64,000 nt of DNA, taken from positions 1 to 64,000 of the forward strand of contig JAEUQK010000030.1 in NCBI GenBank assembly GCA_016789265.1, read 5' to 3'. Each line of letters starts with the position of its first letter. Positions within the stretch are counted from its first letter, which is position 1. A program made the position numbers and the translations under genes. This DNA is from Blastocatellia bacterium. Its GTDB lineage: Bacteria; Acidobacteriota; Blastocatellia; Pyrinomonadales; Pyrinomonadaceae. Shown here one piece after another: positions 27,217-35,751 of this stretch. The notes beneath the pieces were generated by a model. The model was not told where the DNA came from. It saw nothing but the letters and a program-made list of their open reading frames with translations, and made no database searches.

Positions 27217-28427
27217 TACTTAACTATCTCCAAGGTTCTAAGGCAGCGCTCGATCCGTTCATAAGTGTGTGCAATGTCGTTATCCAATCCTATGGAAAAC
27301 CGAACTAGGCCCTCGCTTAGACCCATTTCAATTCTTTCTTCCAAAGGGATCTCTGACGATGTACTGTGGCCGGGCATGCTGAATAGCGTTTTGAAATATC
27401 CGAGACTAACGGCAAGGTAACCAACCTTTTCCTGCTGCATCAAACGCATCAATTCGTTTGCGGTCTTCGTATTTCCGACATCGAGAGCAAGCATTCCGCC
27501 GTACCCGTATCCTGGATTCATTATCTCGGTTAACAACCCATGCTGAGGATGACTAGAAAGCCCCGGATAGTGCACTGTTAGACCGATATTCTGAAACTGT
27601 TCCGCGAGGTACAATGCATTCGAACTATGCTGCCGCATGCGTAAATGCAGGGAATGCAGGTTCTTTAGAATGCTGGCCGCGCGCATGCTGTCGAGTACGC
27701 CGCCCAGTAACATCGATGTACCTGAATTAATATCCGTTAACGAATGGATAAACTCATCGCTCGCACAGATGCACCCCGCCACACAGTCGCTCGTACCGTT
27801 AATGAACTTGGTCATACTGTGAACCGCCACATCCGCGCCGAGTCGAATCGGAGAAACCATCATCGGACTAAACGTGTTGTCCACAACCAATCTAATGCCT
27901 TTGCTTTTTGCGATCTCTGAAAGCTGTGGCAGATCGGCGATCTCCAGTAGCGGATTGCTCGTGGTCTCGCAATAGATCACCTTGGTTTGTTCGCTAATGG
28001 CAGAAGTGACTTCTTCGAGATCTTGGATATCTACGAATTTCGTTGTGATCCCGAGTCGAGGTAAAAGATTCTTGAACAGCGCGTAGGTTCCGCCGTAAAT
28101 AGTGTGCGCCGCAACGATCTCATCACCAGCATCGCAGATCTGCAGTATGGCCGAACTTATCGCCGACATTCCCGATGCGCAAACTTGCGCGGATTCGCTG
28201 TCCTCCATTCGCGCGAGAGCTTGGGCAAGATGTTTGTTCGTTGGGTTCCAATGGCGCGAATAAAGAAAGCAGCCTTCGATCTCGTGTTCGAACAACTCCT
28301 CCATCGTCTCCGGTGTAAGGAACGTGAAGGTGGACGAATCTGTGACCGATGGATTGACATCTCCGTATTCTCCAAAGACGAGAAAGTCCTGTACTCTACT
28401 GCCTGGATCAAAAGGCCGTTTGGTCAT
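27216..28427 (-). CDS. Cys/Met-metabolism PLP enzyme inside the arginine operon
   Basis: 403 residues, transsulfuration family fold. Active-site lysine in SMTKFINGTSD (Lys207), YSRHWNPTN (about 56-64), TIYGGTY (about 109-115) and ETTSNPLLEI (about 154-163) fit gamma-lyase/gamma-synthase members such as methionine gamma-lyase, cystathionine gamma-synthase or O-acylhomoserine sulfhydrylase. The N-terminus (residues 1-30) lacks the usual polar tail of gamma-synthases. It lies between argD and argF' with overlapping stops and starts (4 and 1 bases), so co-regulation with arginine genes is likely. Its substrate is unknown; the context suggests it could act on an arginine-pathway intermediate or couple sulfur metabolism. 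Confidence 0.82.
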   Translation of the reverse strand: MTKRPFDPGSRVQDFLVFGEYGDVNPSVTDSSTFTFLTPETMEELFEHEIEGCFLYSRHWNPTNKHLAQALARMEDSESAQVCASGMSAISSAILQICDAGDEIVAAHTIYGGTYALFKNLLPRLGITTKFVDIQDLEEVTSAISEQTKVIYCETTSNPLLEIADLPQLSEIAKSKGIRLVVDNTFSPMMVSPIRLGADVAVHSMTKFINGTSDCVAGCICASDEFIHSLTDINSGTSMLLGGVLDSMRAASILKNLHSLHLRMRQHSSNALYLAEQFQNIGLTVHYPGLSSHPQHGLLTEIMNPGYGYGGMLALDVGNTKTANELMRLMQQEKVGYLAVSLGYFKTLFSMPGHSTSSEIPLEERIEMGLSEGLVRFSIGLDNDIAHTYERIERCLRTLEIVK

Positions 28428-29599
28428 GACAACTCCTTGATGAGAATGTCTAAATCATCGAGTGACGTATTTAGGGGCGGAAGCAGTCTGAGCACCTTTG
28501 GGTCACTAGATGTTCCCGTAATGATCCCTGACTCAAGAAGCCGGTTGAAGGTATCGCCTGCATTGCCGGTACATTCGATGCCTAACAAACATCCCTTACC
28601 GCGAATCGACCGAACGCCTTTAAGTTCAGCCGCTCTGAGTTTTTGTTCAATAGCTTTCGCATTACCGAGCATACCGTCCTTCTCGATCGCCTCTAAAGTC
28701 GCGATCACGGCGGCCATTGCGATCATTCCGCCGCCAAACGTAGTCCCAAGATCATTCTCTTTTATTGAAGAAGATACGGTGTTATTGACCAAACATGCCC
28801 CGACAGGAATGCCGCTGCCGAGTGATTTGGCGAGGGTGACGATGTCGGGCACAACGCCTGCGGCCAATTCGCTCCCCGCAAAGAACCAATTACCGGTTCT
28901 TCCGACACCCGTTTGCACCTCGTCAAATATCAGCAACGTTCCATTTTGATCGCAAAGTTCACGTAACCGTTGAAAATACGATGGTTCAGCTTCGCGGACA
29001 CCGGCCATTGATTGGATCGGCTCAAGTATCACTCCGGCAGTTTCCATATCGATCACCGATAACAGAGAGTCGATATCGCCAAATTCAGCTTCAACATGAA
29101 AGGGAACATTGGGCTCCCCAAGTTTTCGATATTTGCCAAGAAAAGTAGCAGAGATCGAATCAGCCGTTCTGCCGTGAAATCCGCCAGAAAATGAAATGAT
29201 CTTTTGCCTCCCTGTCACCATTCGCGCCATTCGCATGGCATTTTCGTTTGCCTCGGTTCCTGAATTACAAAAGAACACCTTAGACAGGGAAGCGGGTGCC
29301 AGTGACGCTACCTTTTCAGCAGCCCTACCTCGAATATCGGAATAAACGAGATTTGAGTAAAAAATGACCTTTTCGGCTTGTTCTTTTATCGCCGCAACGA
29401 CGTGCGGATGCGAGTGGCCCGTGGCACAGACCGCATGTCCTCCATAGAGATCAAGGTATTTTGCACCGCTGCTGGAGTACACCCACGAACCGTTCCCGCG
29501 TTCGACCGCGATGTCCATTTTCTTGTAGGTTGAGACCTGAAACTTATCTTCTATCGATCTGATCGCTTCAAACGTATCGACAGCCCCTGCAAACTTCAT
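28424..29599 (-). CDS. argD: N-acylornithine aminotransferase
   Basis: 391 residues, fold type I aminotransferase. PLP lysine in LAKSLGSGIPVGA (about 277-289), FCNSGTEANE (about 109-118), FDEVQTGVGRTG (about 245-256), and DLYGGHAVCATGHSHP (about 50-65) match acetylornithine aminotransferases (ArgD). It overlaps argC and the PLP gene by 4 bases each. It converts N-acylglutamate semialdehyde to N-acylornithine. Confidence 0.93.
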   Translation of the reverse strand: MKFAGAVDTFEAIRSIEDKFQVSTYKKMDIAVERGNGSWVYSSSGAKYLDLYGGHAVCATGHSHPHVVAAIKEQAEKVIFYSNLVYSDIRGRAAEKVASLAPASLSKVFFCNSGTEANENAMRMARMVTGRQKIISFSGGFHGRTADSISATFLGKYRKLGEPNVPFHVEAEFGDIDSLLSVIDMETAGVILEPIQSMAGVREAEPSYFQRLRELCDQNGTLLIFDEVQTGVGRTGNWFFAGSELAAGVVPDIVTLAKSLGSGIPVGACLVNNTVSSSIKENDLGTTFGGGMIAMAAVIATLEAIEKDGMLGNAKAIEQKLRAAELKGVRSIRGKGCLLGIECTGNAGDTFNRLLESGIITGTSSDPKVLRLLPPLNTSLDDLDILIKELS

Positions 29600-30624
29600 G
29601 GATTACCTCCCGGAAAGATCAGACCGGTCCGTTCATCGAGCCCGAACATCAAGTTCATGTTCTGAACCGCCTGGCCAGCGGCACCTTTTACCAGGTTATC
29701 AATGGCGGAGAAAACTACGATATTCTCGCCATTTGTATGTACGAAAATATCGCAAAAATTTGTGTTCTTGACCCAGTTGATGTCGGGTGAACCATCCGCA
29801 AACCTGACAAAATACGATCCGGAATAGAAATTTCGAAACAGACCCAATGCATCTTCATTCGTTAGTTTTGCAGAGGTCTCAGCGTAGCACGAGGCAAAGA
29901 TACCCCGGGAAACAGGCAAGCTGTGCGTCATAAAGACGAGTTGGTTATCAAAATCGCCAAGTGCCTTGAGATGCTGTACGATCTCAGGCACATGCTGGTG
30001 CTTGAACGGCTTATAAGCGTAAAACGAGTTCATCCGCTGCGGATGGTGAGTGTTTGCAGCCGGTTTTGCACCTGAACCCGATGAACCTGTCTTTGCGTCA
30101 ACTATCACCTTACCAGTCAAGAGTCCGCTTTTTGCCAAAGGCGCTAACGCCAGCGCGGTCGCCGTCGCAAAACAGCCAGGATTGGCTATGTATTGCGCGG
30201 AAATGATCGCGTCTCGGTTTGTTTCCGTCAAGCCATAAACAAATTTCGATTGGAACTCACCAGCATGTTTGATCTCATAGTACGCTTCGAAGGTCTCAGC
30301 GTCATCTATTCTGAAATCGCCCGAGAGATCGATCGCCTTTACCGATGGAGGAAGATTAGGGATCAAGTCGAGAGCCTGTCCATGTGGCAACCCGAAGAAA
30401 ACAACATCTACATAACTCAATGATCCGAGATCTTCCGGAGCCTTTTCAAACATTAGTTCGGTGAGGGAATTGAGATTACGGTGAACGGAAGATACCGGTT
30501 TTCCCGCATGTTCGTTGGCCGTGACAAGTACGATCTCTGCATTAGGGTGGAATAGTAGAATTCGAAGCAGCTCGCTGCCTCCGTAACCCGATCCGCCGAA
30601 TATTGCGATCCGGATCTTACTCAT
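29596..30624 (-). CDS. argC: N-acetyl-gamma-glutamyl-phosphate reductase
   Basis: 342 residues, NADP-dependent semialdehyde dehydrogenase family. Nucleotide-binding GGSGYGGSELLRILL (about 10-24), catalytic NPGCFATATALAL (about 148-160, Cys151), and HTHHPQRMN-like substrate loop (NTHHPQRMN, about 190-198). Part of the overlapping arginine operon (4-base overlaps on both sides). Confidence 0.94.
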   Translation of the reverse strand: MSKIRIAIFGGSGYGGSELLRILLFHPNAEIVLVTANEHAGKPVSSVHRNLNSLTELMFEKAPEDLGSLSYVDVVFFGLPHGQALDLIPNLPPSVKAIDLSGDFRIDDAETFEAYYEIKHAGEFQSKFVYGLTETNRDAIISAQYIANPGCFATATALALAPLAKSGLLTGKVIVDAKTGSSGSGAKPAANTHHPQRMNSFYAYKPFKHQHVPEIVQHLKALGDFDNQLVFMTHSLPVSRGIFASCYAETSAKLTNEDALGLFRNFYSGSYFVRFADGSPDINWVKNTNFCDIFVHTNGENIVVFSAIDNLVKGAAGQAVQNMNLMFGLDERTGLIFPGGNP

Positions 30625-31661
30625 GCGAACACCGCCTTTGAGACCAGCGAGGCTTGAACGACCTCAAACAACCTCTCGCCGTCGCGTCGCGCGTTTCCGG
30701 CTTCGATACCGTAATTATCCCGGACAAAGTCCTCACCCATTTTTGAATCCGTGACGGATCCTGCTATGACGTCGATGTTTATTCCAAGTTCCTTCAAAAC
30801 CGATATACCGCCGATAACCCCCACATAGTCAGACGCACAAAACACAAACGAAGACATTGCGGATCTAAATTCCGTATCCTTGAGGATCGTGTCCACCGAA
30901 TAGCCTCCAACGATCCCATCTCCAAGTTCGATCACGATCAGGTCTGGCCCGCATTTGTTCAGATGATTCATTATTGCTTTCGCCATTGGGGCCAGATCGT
31001 GACAATCTACTGTGGAAGGCAGGCCGTAGTCCAAGAAGCTGGCTGTTGCAATGGCTCCGTGGTCTTCCATGTTGAGCGTATCCCTGAGGCATGCGATCCC
31101 TGAGAGTTTCGCTCCGACGACACGAAGACCCGCATTTGAGGCCTGTTTGATGATCTCGACAGCAGCGACAGTCTTCCCGGAATTCATGCACGAACCAGCG
31201 ACAACGACGATCGGAGCCGAAGGACGCAATAATTCTGCAGGACCAAGGGCGCCGTCGCCGATATTTATAGTGAGTCCAAGGGCATCGGACGCCAAACCGA
31301 TGACCTCTACCAGAATGGCATCTGACAATGAAGAATGGTGGCCTTTGCATTGGCCGATCACTCCACCCATATTAAGCAGATGTAGCTTGTCGCCGGCCGC
31401 CACAGTTTCGGGCACGTCTCCGACAAATCCTTTCAGTGCACGTCGCTTTCCAAGGACACCAAGCAGCACATCGCCTGTGTTTATTTTCGCAAGACGGCCG
31501 GTTAGCAGCTCAAGTTGTCCGTAGGTGACACTTTCTGAAAGCGCCCGGACGGCGATCACGTCGCCAACATTGCAAGCCTGGCGGTCTTTGGCAACCTCAA
31601 CCAATCTTCCCGGATCTATTGGCTTTGTCGCTGAACCTATTTTATCGATGTGAATCTTCAT
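30621..31661 (-). CDS. Uncharacterised P-loop protein of the arginine operon
   Basis: 346 residues. N-terminal region (about 1-140) looks beta-rich, with repeated turns such as NVGDVIAVRAL and NTGDVLLGVLGK; then a P-loop domain with Walker A GSCMNSGKT (156-164), AKLSGIACLRD (about 184-194), and LIVIELGDGIVGG (Walker-B-like, with E and D), and a C-terminal region DYVGVIGGISVLKELGINIDVIAGSV. Layout resembles DUF1611-type/SIMIBI P-loop proteins, but the N-terminal part differs. I recall that one DUF1611 protein (DgcN) is a D-glutamate N-acetyltransferase, so glutamate N-acylation is a testable role. It is translationally coupled to argR and argC, and no argA/argJ is nearby. Function otherwise unknown. 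Confidence 0.75.
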   Translation of the reverse strand: MKIHIDKIGSATKPIDPGRLVEVAKDRQACNVGDVIAVRALSESVTYGQLELLTGRLAKINTGDVLLGVLGKRRALKGFVGDVPETVAAGDKLHLLNMGGVIGQCKGHHSSLSDAILVEVIGLASDALGLTINIGDGALGPAELLRPSAPIVVVAGSCMNSGKTVAAVEIIKQASNAGLRVVGAKLSGIACLRDTLNMEDHGAIATASFLDYGLPSTVDCHDLAPMAKAIMNHLNKCGPDLIVIELGDGIVGGYSVDTILKDTEFRSAMSSFVFCASDYVGVIGGISVLKELGINIDVIAGSVTDSKMGEDFVRDNYGIEAGNARRDGERLFEVVQASLVSKAVFA

Positions 31662-32086
31662 ACGTCCGCCCCCTCGAATAATTCCCAGATCTTTTTGATC
31701 ACCGTCCTTTGCCCGTGTTCGTCCTTTACCGCAATGAAGATCGTGTCATCTCCGGCGATCGTCCCGACGATCTCTTCGATCTTCGCAGCGTCAATTCGAA
31801 CTGCAGTCGCAGACGCGAGTCCGGAATGACATTTGGCGACAACCAGGTTATTACCCGACGCCGACACGGAGATGAGGCCTGGTTCAAATGTTCCGATCCT
31901 CCGGCCAGGCTGAGTGTATTTCCCATCGACTTTTACGATGCCTAGGGCATCGAGATCTCGCGAAACACTGGCCTGTGTTACATCGAAACCATTTCGGCGC
32001 AAAAGGCGCACCAGTTCTTCCTGCCTAGATATACGGGCCGAATTGATAATGTTAAGGATCGAAACTTGTCTCTCAGATTTATGCAT
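31658..32086 (-). CDS. argR: Arginine repressor
   Basis: 142 residues, normal ArgR length. N-terminal winged helix (KSERQVSILNIINS, SRQEELVRLLRRNGFDVTQASVSRDLDALGI; about 4-50) and C-terminal oligomerisation/arginine-binding domain with TIAGDDTIFIAV (about 108-119). Arginine-dependent repressor of arginine biosynthesis. First gene of the operon; its start codon overlaps a TGCAT element, so it probably autoregulates the operon. Confidence 0.95.
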   Translation of the reverse strand: MHKSERQVSILNIINSARISRQEELVRLLRRNGFDVTQASVSRDLDALGIVKVDGKYTQPGRRIGTFEPGLISVSASGNNLVVAKCHSGLASATAVRIDAAKIEEIVGTIAGDDTIFIAVKDEHGQRTVIKKIWELFEGADV

Positions 32087-32136
32087 ACTATCACGTTATA
32101 TGCATGGACAATGCATACACAGTGCATAGATGCATA
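32081..32136. promoter_or_regulatory. Array of ArgR-like TGCAT operator boxes
   Basis: TGCAT starts at 32082, 32101, 32112, 32123 and 32131. Four of the five lie between the argR start and the -10 element; spacing of 11, 11 and 8 bases between the last four. ATGCAT N5 ATGCAT (32100-32116) is a palindrome like E. coli ARG boxes (TGAAT-N4-ATTCA). It overlaps both the argR start codon and the promoter, fitting repression. Assignment to ArgR is inferred from position. Confidence 0.65.
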
Positions 32137-32162
32137 ATATACAATCGATGCTGGCAGGTCAA
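32134..32162 (-). promoter_or_regulatory. Putative promoter of the argR-argB operon
   Basis: Read on the reverse strand: TTGACC (32162-32157), 17-base spacer, TATTAT (32139-32134). The -10 overlaps the outermost TGCAT box, and the predicted start falls inside the operator array. Confidence 0.6.
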
Positions 32163-32174
32163 TAGCTGAGTCAG

Positions 32175-33380
32175 TTAAAAAAGACTGACCTTGATACGGA
32201 GAAATTTCTTTGGATTTTGTCGGAAGTCGTAAATGAGCTTTGTGGTTTCGCTTGAGAATTGATTAACGTTAGACGCGGTTTGATTGATGTTATTATACAG
32301 TGTTTCGTCAGTAACAAGTCGGCCGATCGTACCTTTACCGGCTCGCGCATCGCCCAGGATCAGATCTAACTTATCAGCAGTAGAATTGAACTTAGCCAGC
32401 GTATCCCTGGCATTCTCGTAGAGTTTCTCATCTTTAAGAAACTTTCCAGCACTACCGGTTCCACCGGCGAGATCGGTAGTTATCGACTTTAGATCGTCGA
32501 TGACGCCGTTGAATTTAGCTGCCGAAGCACGCAGATCAATGATCGCGGCTCGTGTTTCATTATATAAAGCGTCGTCGGTCACAAATTTACCGGCCGTGCC
32601 TTTTCCGGCTTTGATGTCGTTCGAGATCGCTTCGAGCTGAGAGACCGTATTGTTCAGACTTTCATAAAGCTTCGGGTCGTTGACCAGCTTGCCGGCTGTT
32701 CCGTCGCCCTTGTTTATCTTATCGATTGTCGTTTGCAGTTTTACGACGGTCAATTTAGTTTCGGCAACTGCTGCATCTAGATTCCGGTAGAGAGACTCAT
32801 CATTGACGATACTTCCAAGTGTCCCCTCGCCCTGATTCGCTTTATTTAATATCTCATTCGCAGGGATAGCTAGTTTGTTTATCTGCTGAAGCAGATCGTT
32901 TCCGGTCTTGGTGAGCTGATTGACAGATATAGCCTGGGTTGAATCCAGGACGTGTCCTTCCTCTACTGGGTCACCTTTCGATGTTCCCGGGGTAATGTTG
33001 ATTATCTTGTCGTTTGCAAGGACAGAGATAGCAATGAGTTGTGCAGTCGAGTCCGATCTGATCCGTTCAGTTATCGGCCTGTCATTCAGTTGGCCGTCGA
33101 CCGCCATTACGGCCTCTATCTTCGCATCCTCCGGAGAATCCGGCGGCAACAGAGAAACTGTTTCGACTTTTCCAATACGGACACCGGCGATCTGAACTTC
33201 CGCACCTTCACGAAGACCATCAGCCGCAGCGAATCGAGCCTTCAACCTTAACTTCTTTTCAAATGGATTAAAATCGCCCGTCGAATTCAGGATAAGGAAT
33301 GCAAGAACTGCTAAACCAACCAAAACGAAGATCCCAACGCGAAGCTGGCTAAATGTTAATGTAGGTTTCGTTTGTACCAT
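32175..33380 (-). CDS. mlaD: MlaD-family substrate-binding protein with C-terminal repeats
   Basis: 401 residues. A membrane anchor (about 13-31) and an MCE domain (about 43-130, GLREGAEVQIAGVRIGKVETV) place it as MlaD, the periplasmic lipid-binding part of the Mla phospholipid transporter. Residues about 160-380 are long helices broken by five copies of G-x-G-T-x-G-x-x-x-x-D-x-x-L-Y (near 184, 225, 259, 306 and 348). It follows mlaF by 13 bases and is the last gene of the mlaEFD operon. Confidence 0.88.
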   Translation of the reverse strand: MVQTKPTLTFSQLRVGIFVLVGLAVLAFLILNSTGDFNPFEKKLRLKARFAAADGLREGAEVQIAGVRIGKVETVSLLPPDSPEDAKIEAVMAVDGQLNDRPITERIRSDSTAQLIAISVLANDKIINITPGTSKGDPVEEGHVLDSTQAISVNQLTKTGNDLLQQINKLAIPANEILNKANQGEGTLGSIVNDESLYRNLDAAVAETKLTVVKLQTTIDKINKGDGTAGKLVNDPKLYESLNNTVSQLEAISNDIKAGKGTAGKFVTDDALYNETRAAIIDLRASAAKFNGVIDDLKSITTDLAGGTGSAGKFLKDEKLYENARDTLAKFNSTADKLDLILGDARAGKGTIGRLVTDETLYNNINQTASNVNQFSSETTKLIYDFRQNPKKFLRIKVSLF

Positions 33381-33393
33381 TCGCTAATCTTTT

Positions 33394-34299
33394 CTATTTT
33401 CCGTAAACGAAGTTTTGTATATAAGGATCCGAACTGGATCTGAGTTTTTCGTCGGTGCCGCTAAACGCTATTTTTCCATCACGCAACATTATCACTTCCG
33501 TATTTATCAAACAAAGCTTTTCGCCTTCTTTTTCAAGAACGACCTCGCCGGTTTCGGTAACGATCGCATACTCGGATGAAAGGTAACCAATGTTATTCAT
33601 TTCATGAGTTACGAATATGGACGAAACGTCCTGCAGATCGCGTAATTTGATGGCCAGTTCGCATATCGTCCTCGCGGTGGGAGGATCGAGTCCTGCAGTT
33701 GGTTCATCATAGAGGACGATCTCAGGATCGCCGACCAATGCCCTGGCAATTCCAACACGGCGTCGCATACCGCCTGATAGTTCATTTGGCGTTTTGTCTA
33801 TCGCGTCCTCAAGGTCCACGAATCTTAGCATTCGACGAACCTCGTGTTCGATCTCTTCCTCCTCGACATTCTGTTCGCGAAGCCGATAGGCAACATTTTC
33901 ATAAACCGAAAGCGAATCGAATAATGCTCCTTCCTGAAAGACCATGCCTATCTTTTGTCTGACCGGCATCATTTCTTCTTCACTGAATCCTGTAATGTCC
34001 TCTCCGTCTATAAGGATCTGGCCGGAATCAGGTTTCAAAAGACCGAGGATCAGGCGTATCGTTGTGGACTTGCCCCCACCGCTTCTCCCTAGTATGCATT
34101 TTGTCTCTCCCCGCCGAACGGTAAAACTAACTCCGTCGAGGATCACCTTATCGTCAAAAGCCAGGCGAACATCACGAAACTCGATGACCGGCTTGACACG
34201 ATAAGGATCGTCCATTGCAGCATCGAACTCGGTGACAAAACCTTCTTCGTCGGATATGTTTAGTGTGTCCTCAAGTTTCGCCATCTGATAGATAGTCAC
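33394..34299 (-). CDS. mlaF: Mla-type ABC transporter ATP-binding protein
   Basis: About 301 residues starting at GTG 34299, whose GTGA overlaps the mlaE stop; ATG 34284 is an alternative 5 codons downstream. The longer upstream frame is rejected because it lies inside mlaE. Walker [11 protein letters not shown], signature [15 protein letters not shown], Walker B with [15 protein letters not shown]: complete ATPase. The closest family is MlaF/Ttg2A that drives phospholipid transport between membranes. An N-terminal stretch of about 30 residues precedes the ABC fold. Confidence 0.92.
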   Translation of the reverse strand: MTIYQMAKLEDTLNISDEEGFVTEFDAAMDDPYRVKPVIEFRDVRLAFDDKVILDGVSFTVRRGETKCILGRSGGGKSTTIRLILGLLKPDSGQILIDGEDITGFSEEEMMPVRQKIGMVFQEGALFDSLSVYENVAYRLREQNVEEEEIEHEVRRMLRFVDLEDAIDKTPNELSGGMRRRVGIARALVGDPEIVLYDEPTAGLDPPTARTICELAIKLRDLQDVSSIFVTHEMNNIGYLSSEYAIVTETGEVVLEKEGEKLCLINTEVIMLRDGKIAFSGTDEKLRSSSDPYIQNFVYGK

Positions 34300-35066
34300 A
34301 TCTTTCCAATATCCAGCAAGTACTGTAAAGCCTTGGAAAGGAAGAAGTCGAAGATGATCACCCATATAGAAGCGATCACCACCGAATCCGTGGTCGATTT
34401 GCCGACACCAACGGTACCGCCAGTTGTACTTAGGCCTTTATGGCATGCGACGCTTCCGACAACGAGTCCGAAGAAAACGGGCTTAACGACACCGCCAATT
34501 ATGTCTTTGACCTGAATACCCTCGCGGGCCGAATTAACAAAGGCATTTACATCTTGGTTGTAAATAGTGTCTGCAACGATCGCACCGCCTATCAGTCCAA
34601 AGATGTCGGCAGCTACCGTCAATAGCGGCAGCATCAAAATCAAAGCGATCAATCTGGGCGCGACCAATTTTCTATTTGGATCAGTGCCGAACGCACGCAT
34701 TGCGTCGATCTGTTGCGAAACGACCATCGAGCCCAGTTCGGCCGCTATTGCTGAACCGATCCTCCCTGAAACCATCAAAGCGGTCAATACAGGGCCGAGT
34801 TCACGCACCAGCGACGTTGCGACGAGTTGGCCGGTAGAACTTTGAATGCTATAGGCCTGAAGTGTCAAATAAGTCTGTAGCACCAGTACCGCACCAGTGA
34901 AGAATCCCGTAAGTAGAACGATCGGCAAGGACCCGACACCGATCAGGTCCATCTGGCGAATCCATTCGGAAGCGTATCTTGGACGGCTGAACAGTCCCGT
35001 AAATGACCTCCACACCAGAAGGCTGATACCTTGAAGTTCAAAAATGAATTTTGTGATCGGGTTCAT
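34296..35066 (-). CDS. mlaE: Mla-type ABC transporter permease
   Basis: 256 residues, MlaE/Ttg2B family permease with five to six membrane helices. Conserved parts include [14 protein letters not shown] (about 67-80), [27 protein letters not shown] (about 87-113) and the [14 protein letters not shown] cytosolic loop region. First gene of mlaEFD. Phospholipid exchange between inner and outer membrane. Terminator and promoter region lie upstream. Confidence 0.93.
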   Translation of the reverse strand: MNPITKFIFELQGISLLVWRSFTGLFSRPRYASEWIRQMDLIGVGSLPIVLLTGFFTGAVLVLQTYLTLQAYSIQSSTGQLVATSLVRELGPVLTALMVSGRIGSAIAAELGSMVVSQQIDAMRAFGTDPNRKLVAPRLIALILMLPLLTVAADIFGLIGGAIVADTIYNQDVNAFVNSAREGIQVKDIIGGVVKPVFFGLVVGSVACHKGLSTTGGTVGVGKSTTDSVVIASIWVIIFDFFLSKALQYLLDIGKM

Positions 35067-35132
35067 CTATCGTGGACGGAGGCTGTCTGCAAATTATGAT
35101 TTTGTGTAGGTTACAGGAAAGTACTCTAAACA

Positions 35133-35170
35133 ACAAATAAAAGAACGGCCGAACCATATAGGCTCGGCCG
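35133..35170 (-). terminator. Terminator downstream of the sigma-factor operon
   Basis: Read on the reverse strand: CGGCCGAGCC, TATAT, GGTTCGGCCG with one mismatch, then TTCTTTTATTTG. It lies 29 bases after the stop at 35199 and upstream of mlaE. Confidence 0.75.
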
Positions 35171-35198
35171 CAACCCTTGGAGGAAGTATACGGGTCAA

Positions 35199-35747
35199 TT
35201 AAAGTTCAAAATTCGGTTTGCGCTGCCGCCTTTGCTGGCGCATCTTCTGTAAGGGGCGCTCGGCTGGAGGCGGCATTTGGCGATCTTGAAAATTTTCCCT
35301 GGCTCGAGCAAACCTGTCTCTCAAACTTCGAAAACGAATCAATTGGTCCGGGGTCAAGATCTTTCTTACCCCGAGTTCATTTTGGAAGCGAAGTTTGGCC
35401 ATTTCGGCCTGTGCCAATTGAAAATCGCGCAATCTGGCGACGAATTCTTCTTCGTTAACGGCATCGCTGTAAATCGCCATATCGAGGGCACGATTTGCAT
35501 CACGAAGGCGTTTGGCCGCCTCCTCCATGAGCGGCTTGCGGCTCTGATTCATTCTACGGATCTGCTGAATCTGATCGGGCGACAGTCCAAGTTCGCGTAA
35601 AAGGTTCGGGCGATCTTCACCGGAGATCGGTCTTTGCGGCGGCGGCCCATCTGGAGGCGGACCATCCTGACCAAAGGCAATGCTTACTGTCGACAGCAAA
35701 AAGATCGAAACTGAAAGCAAAACATATCTTGGGGAAAGATGCTTCAT
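35199..35747 (-). CDS. Spy/CpxP-like periplasmic protein (LTxxQ-type)
   Basis: About 182 residues from ATG 35747 (a longer frame upstream would overlap the anti-sigma gene). Signal peptide (about 1-24, cleavage near AFG-QD), a Pro-rich stretch (QDGPPPDGPPPQRP), then an all-helical domain (about 45-150) with LSPDQIQQIRRM and LTPDQLIRFRSL, like the paired LTxxQ helices of Spy/CpxP/CnrX. Such proteins are periplasmic chaperones or metal/stress sensors. It is the third gene of a sigma/anti-sigma operon, suggesting envelope-stress sensing or response. Confidence 0.75.
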   Translation of the reverse strand: MKHLSPRYVLLSVSIFLLSTVSIAFGQDGPPPDGPPPQRPISGEDRPNLLRELGLSPDQIQQIRRMNQSRKPLMEEAAKRLRDANRALDMAIYSDAVNEEEFVARLRDFQLAQAEMAKLRFQNELGVRKILTPDQLIRFRSLRDRFARARENFQDRQMPPPAERPLQKMRQQRRQRKPNFEL

Positions 35748-35751
35748 AGGG

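Noticed and set aside
28104-28949. 281-codon forward frame over argD and the PLP gene
   Set aside because: Antisense to two clear genes with full motifs; its sequence has no recognisable domain.
34300-34365. Extended N-terminus of mlaF
   Set aside because: It lies inside the coding end of mlaE; the GTG overlapping the mlaE stop or the next ATG are better.
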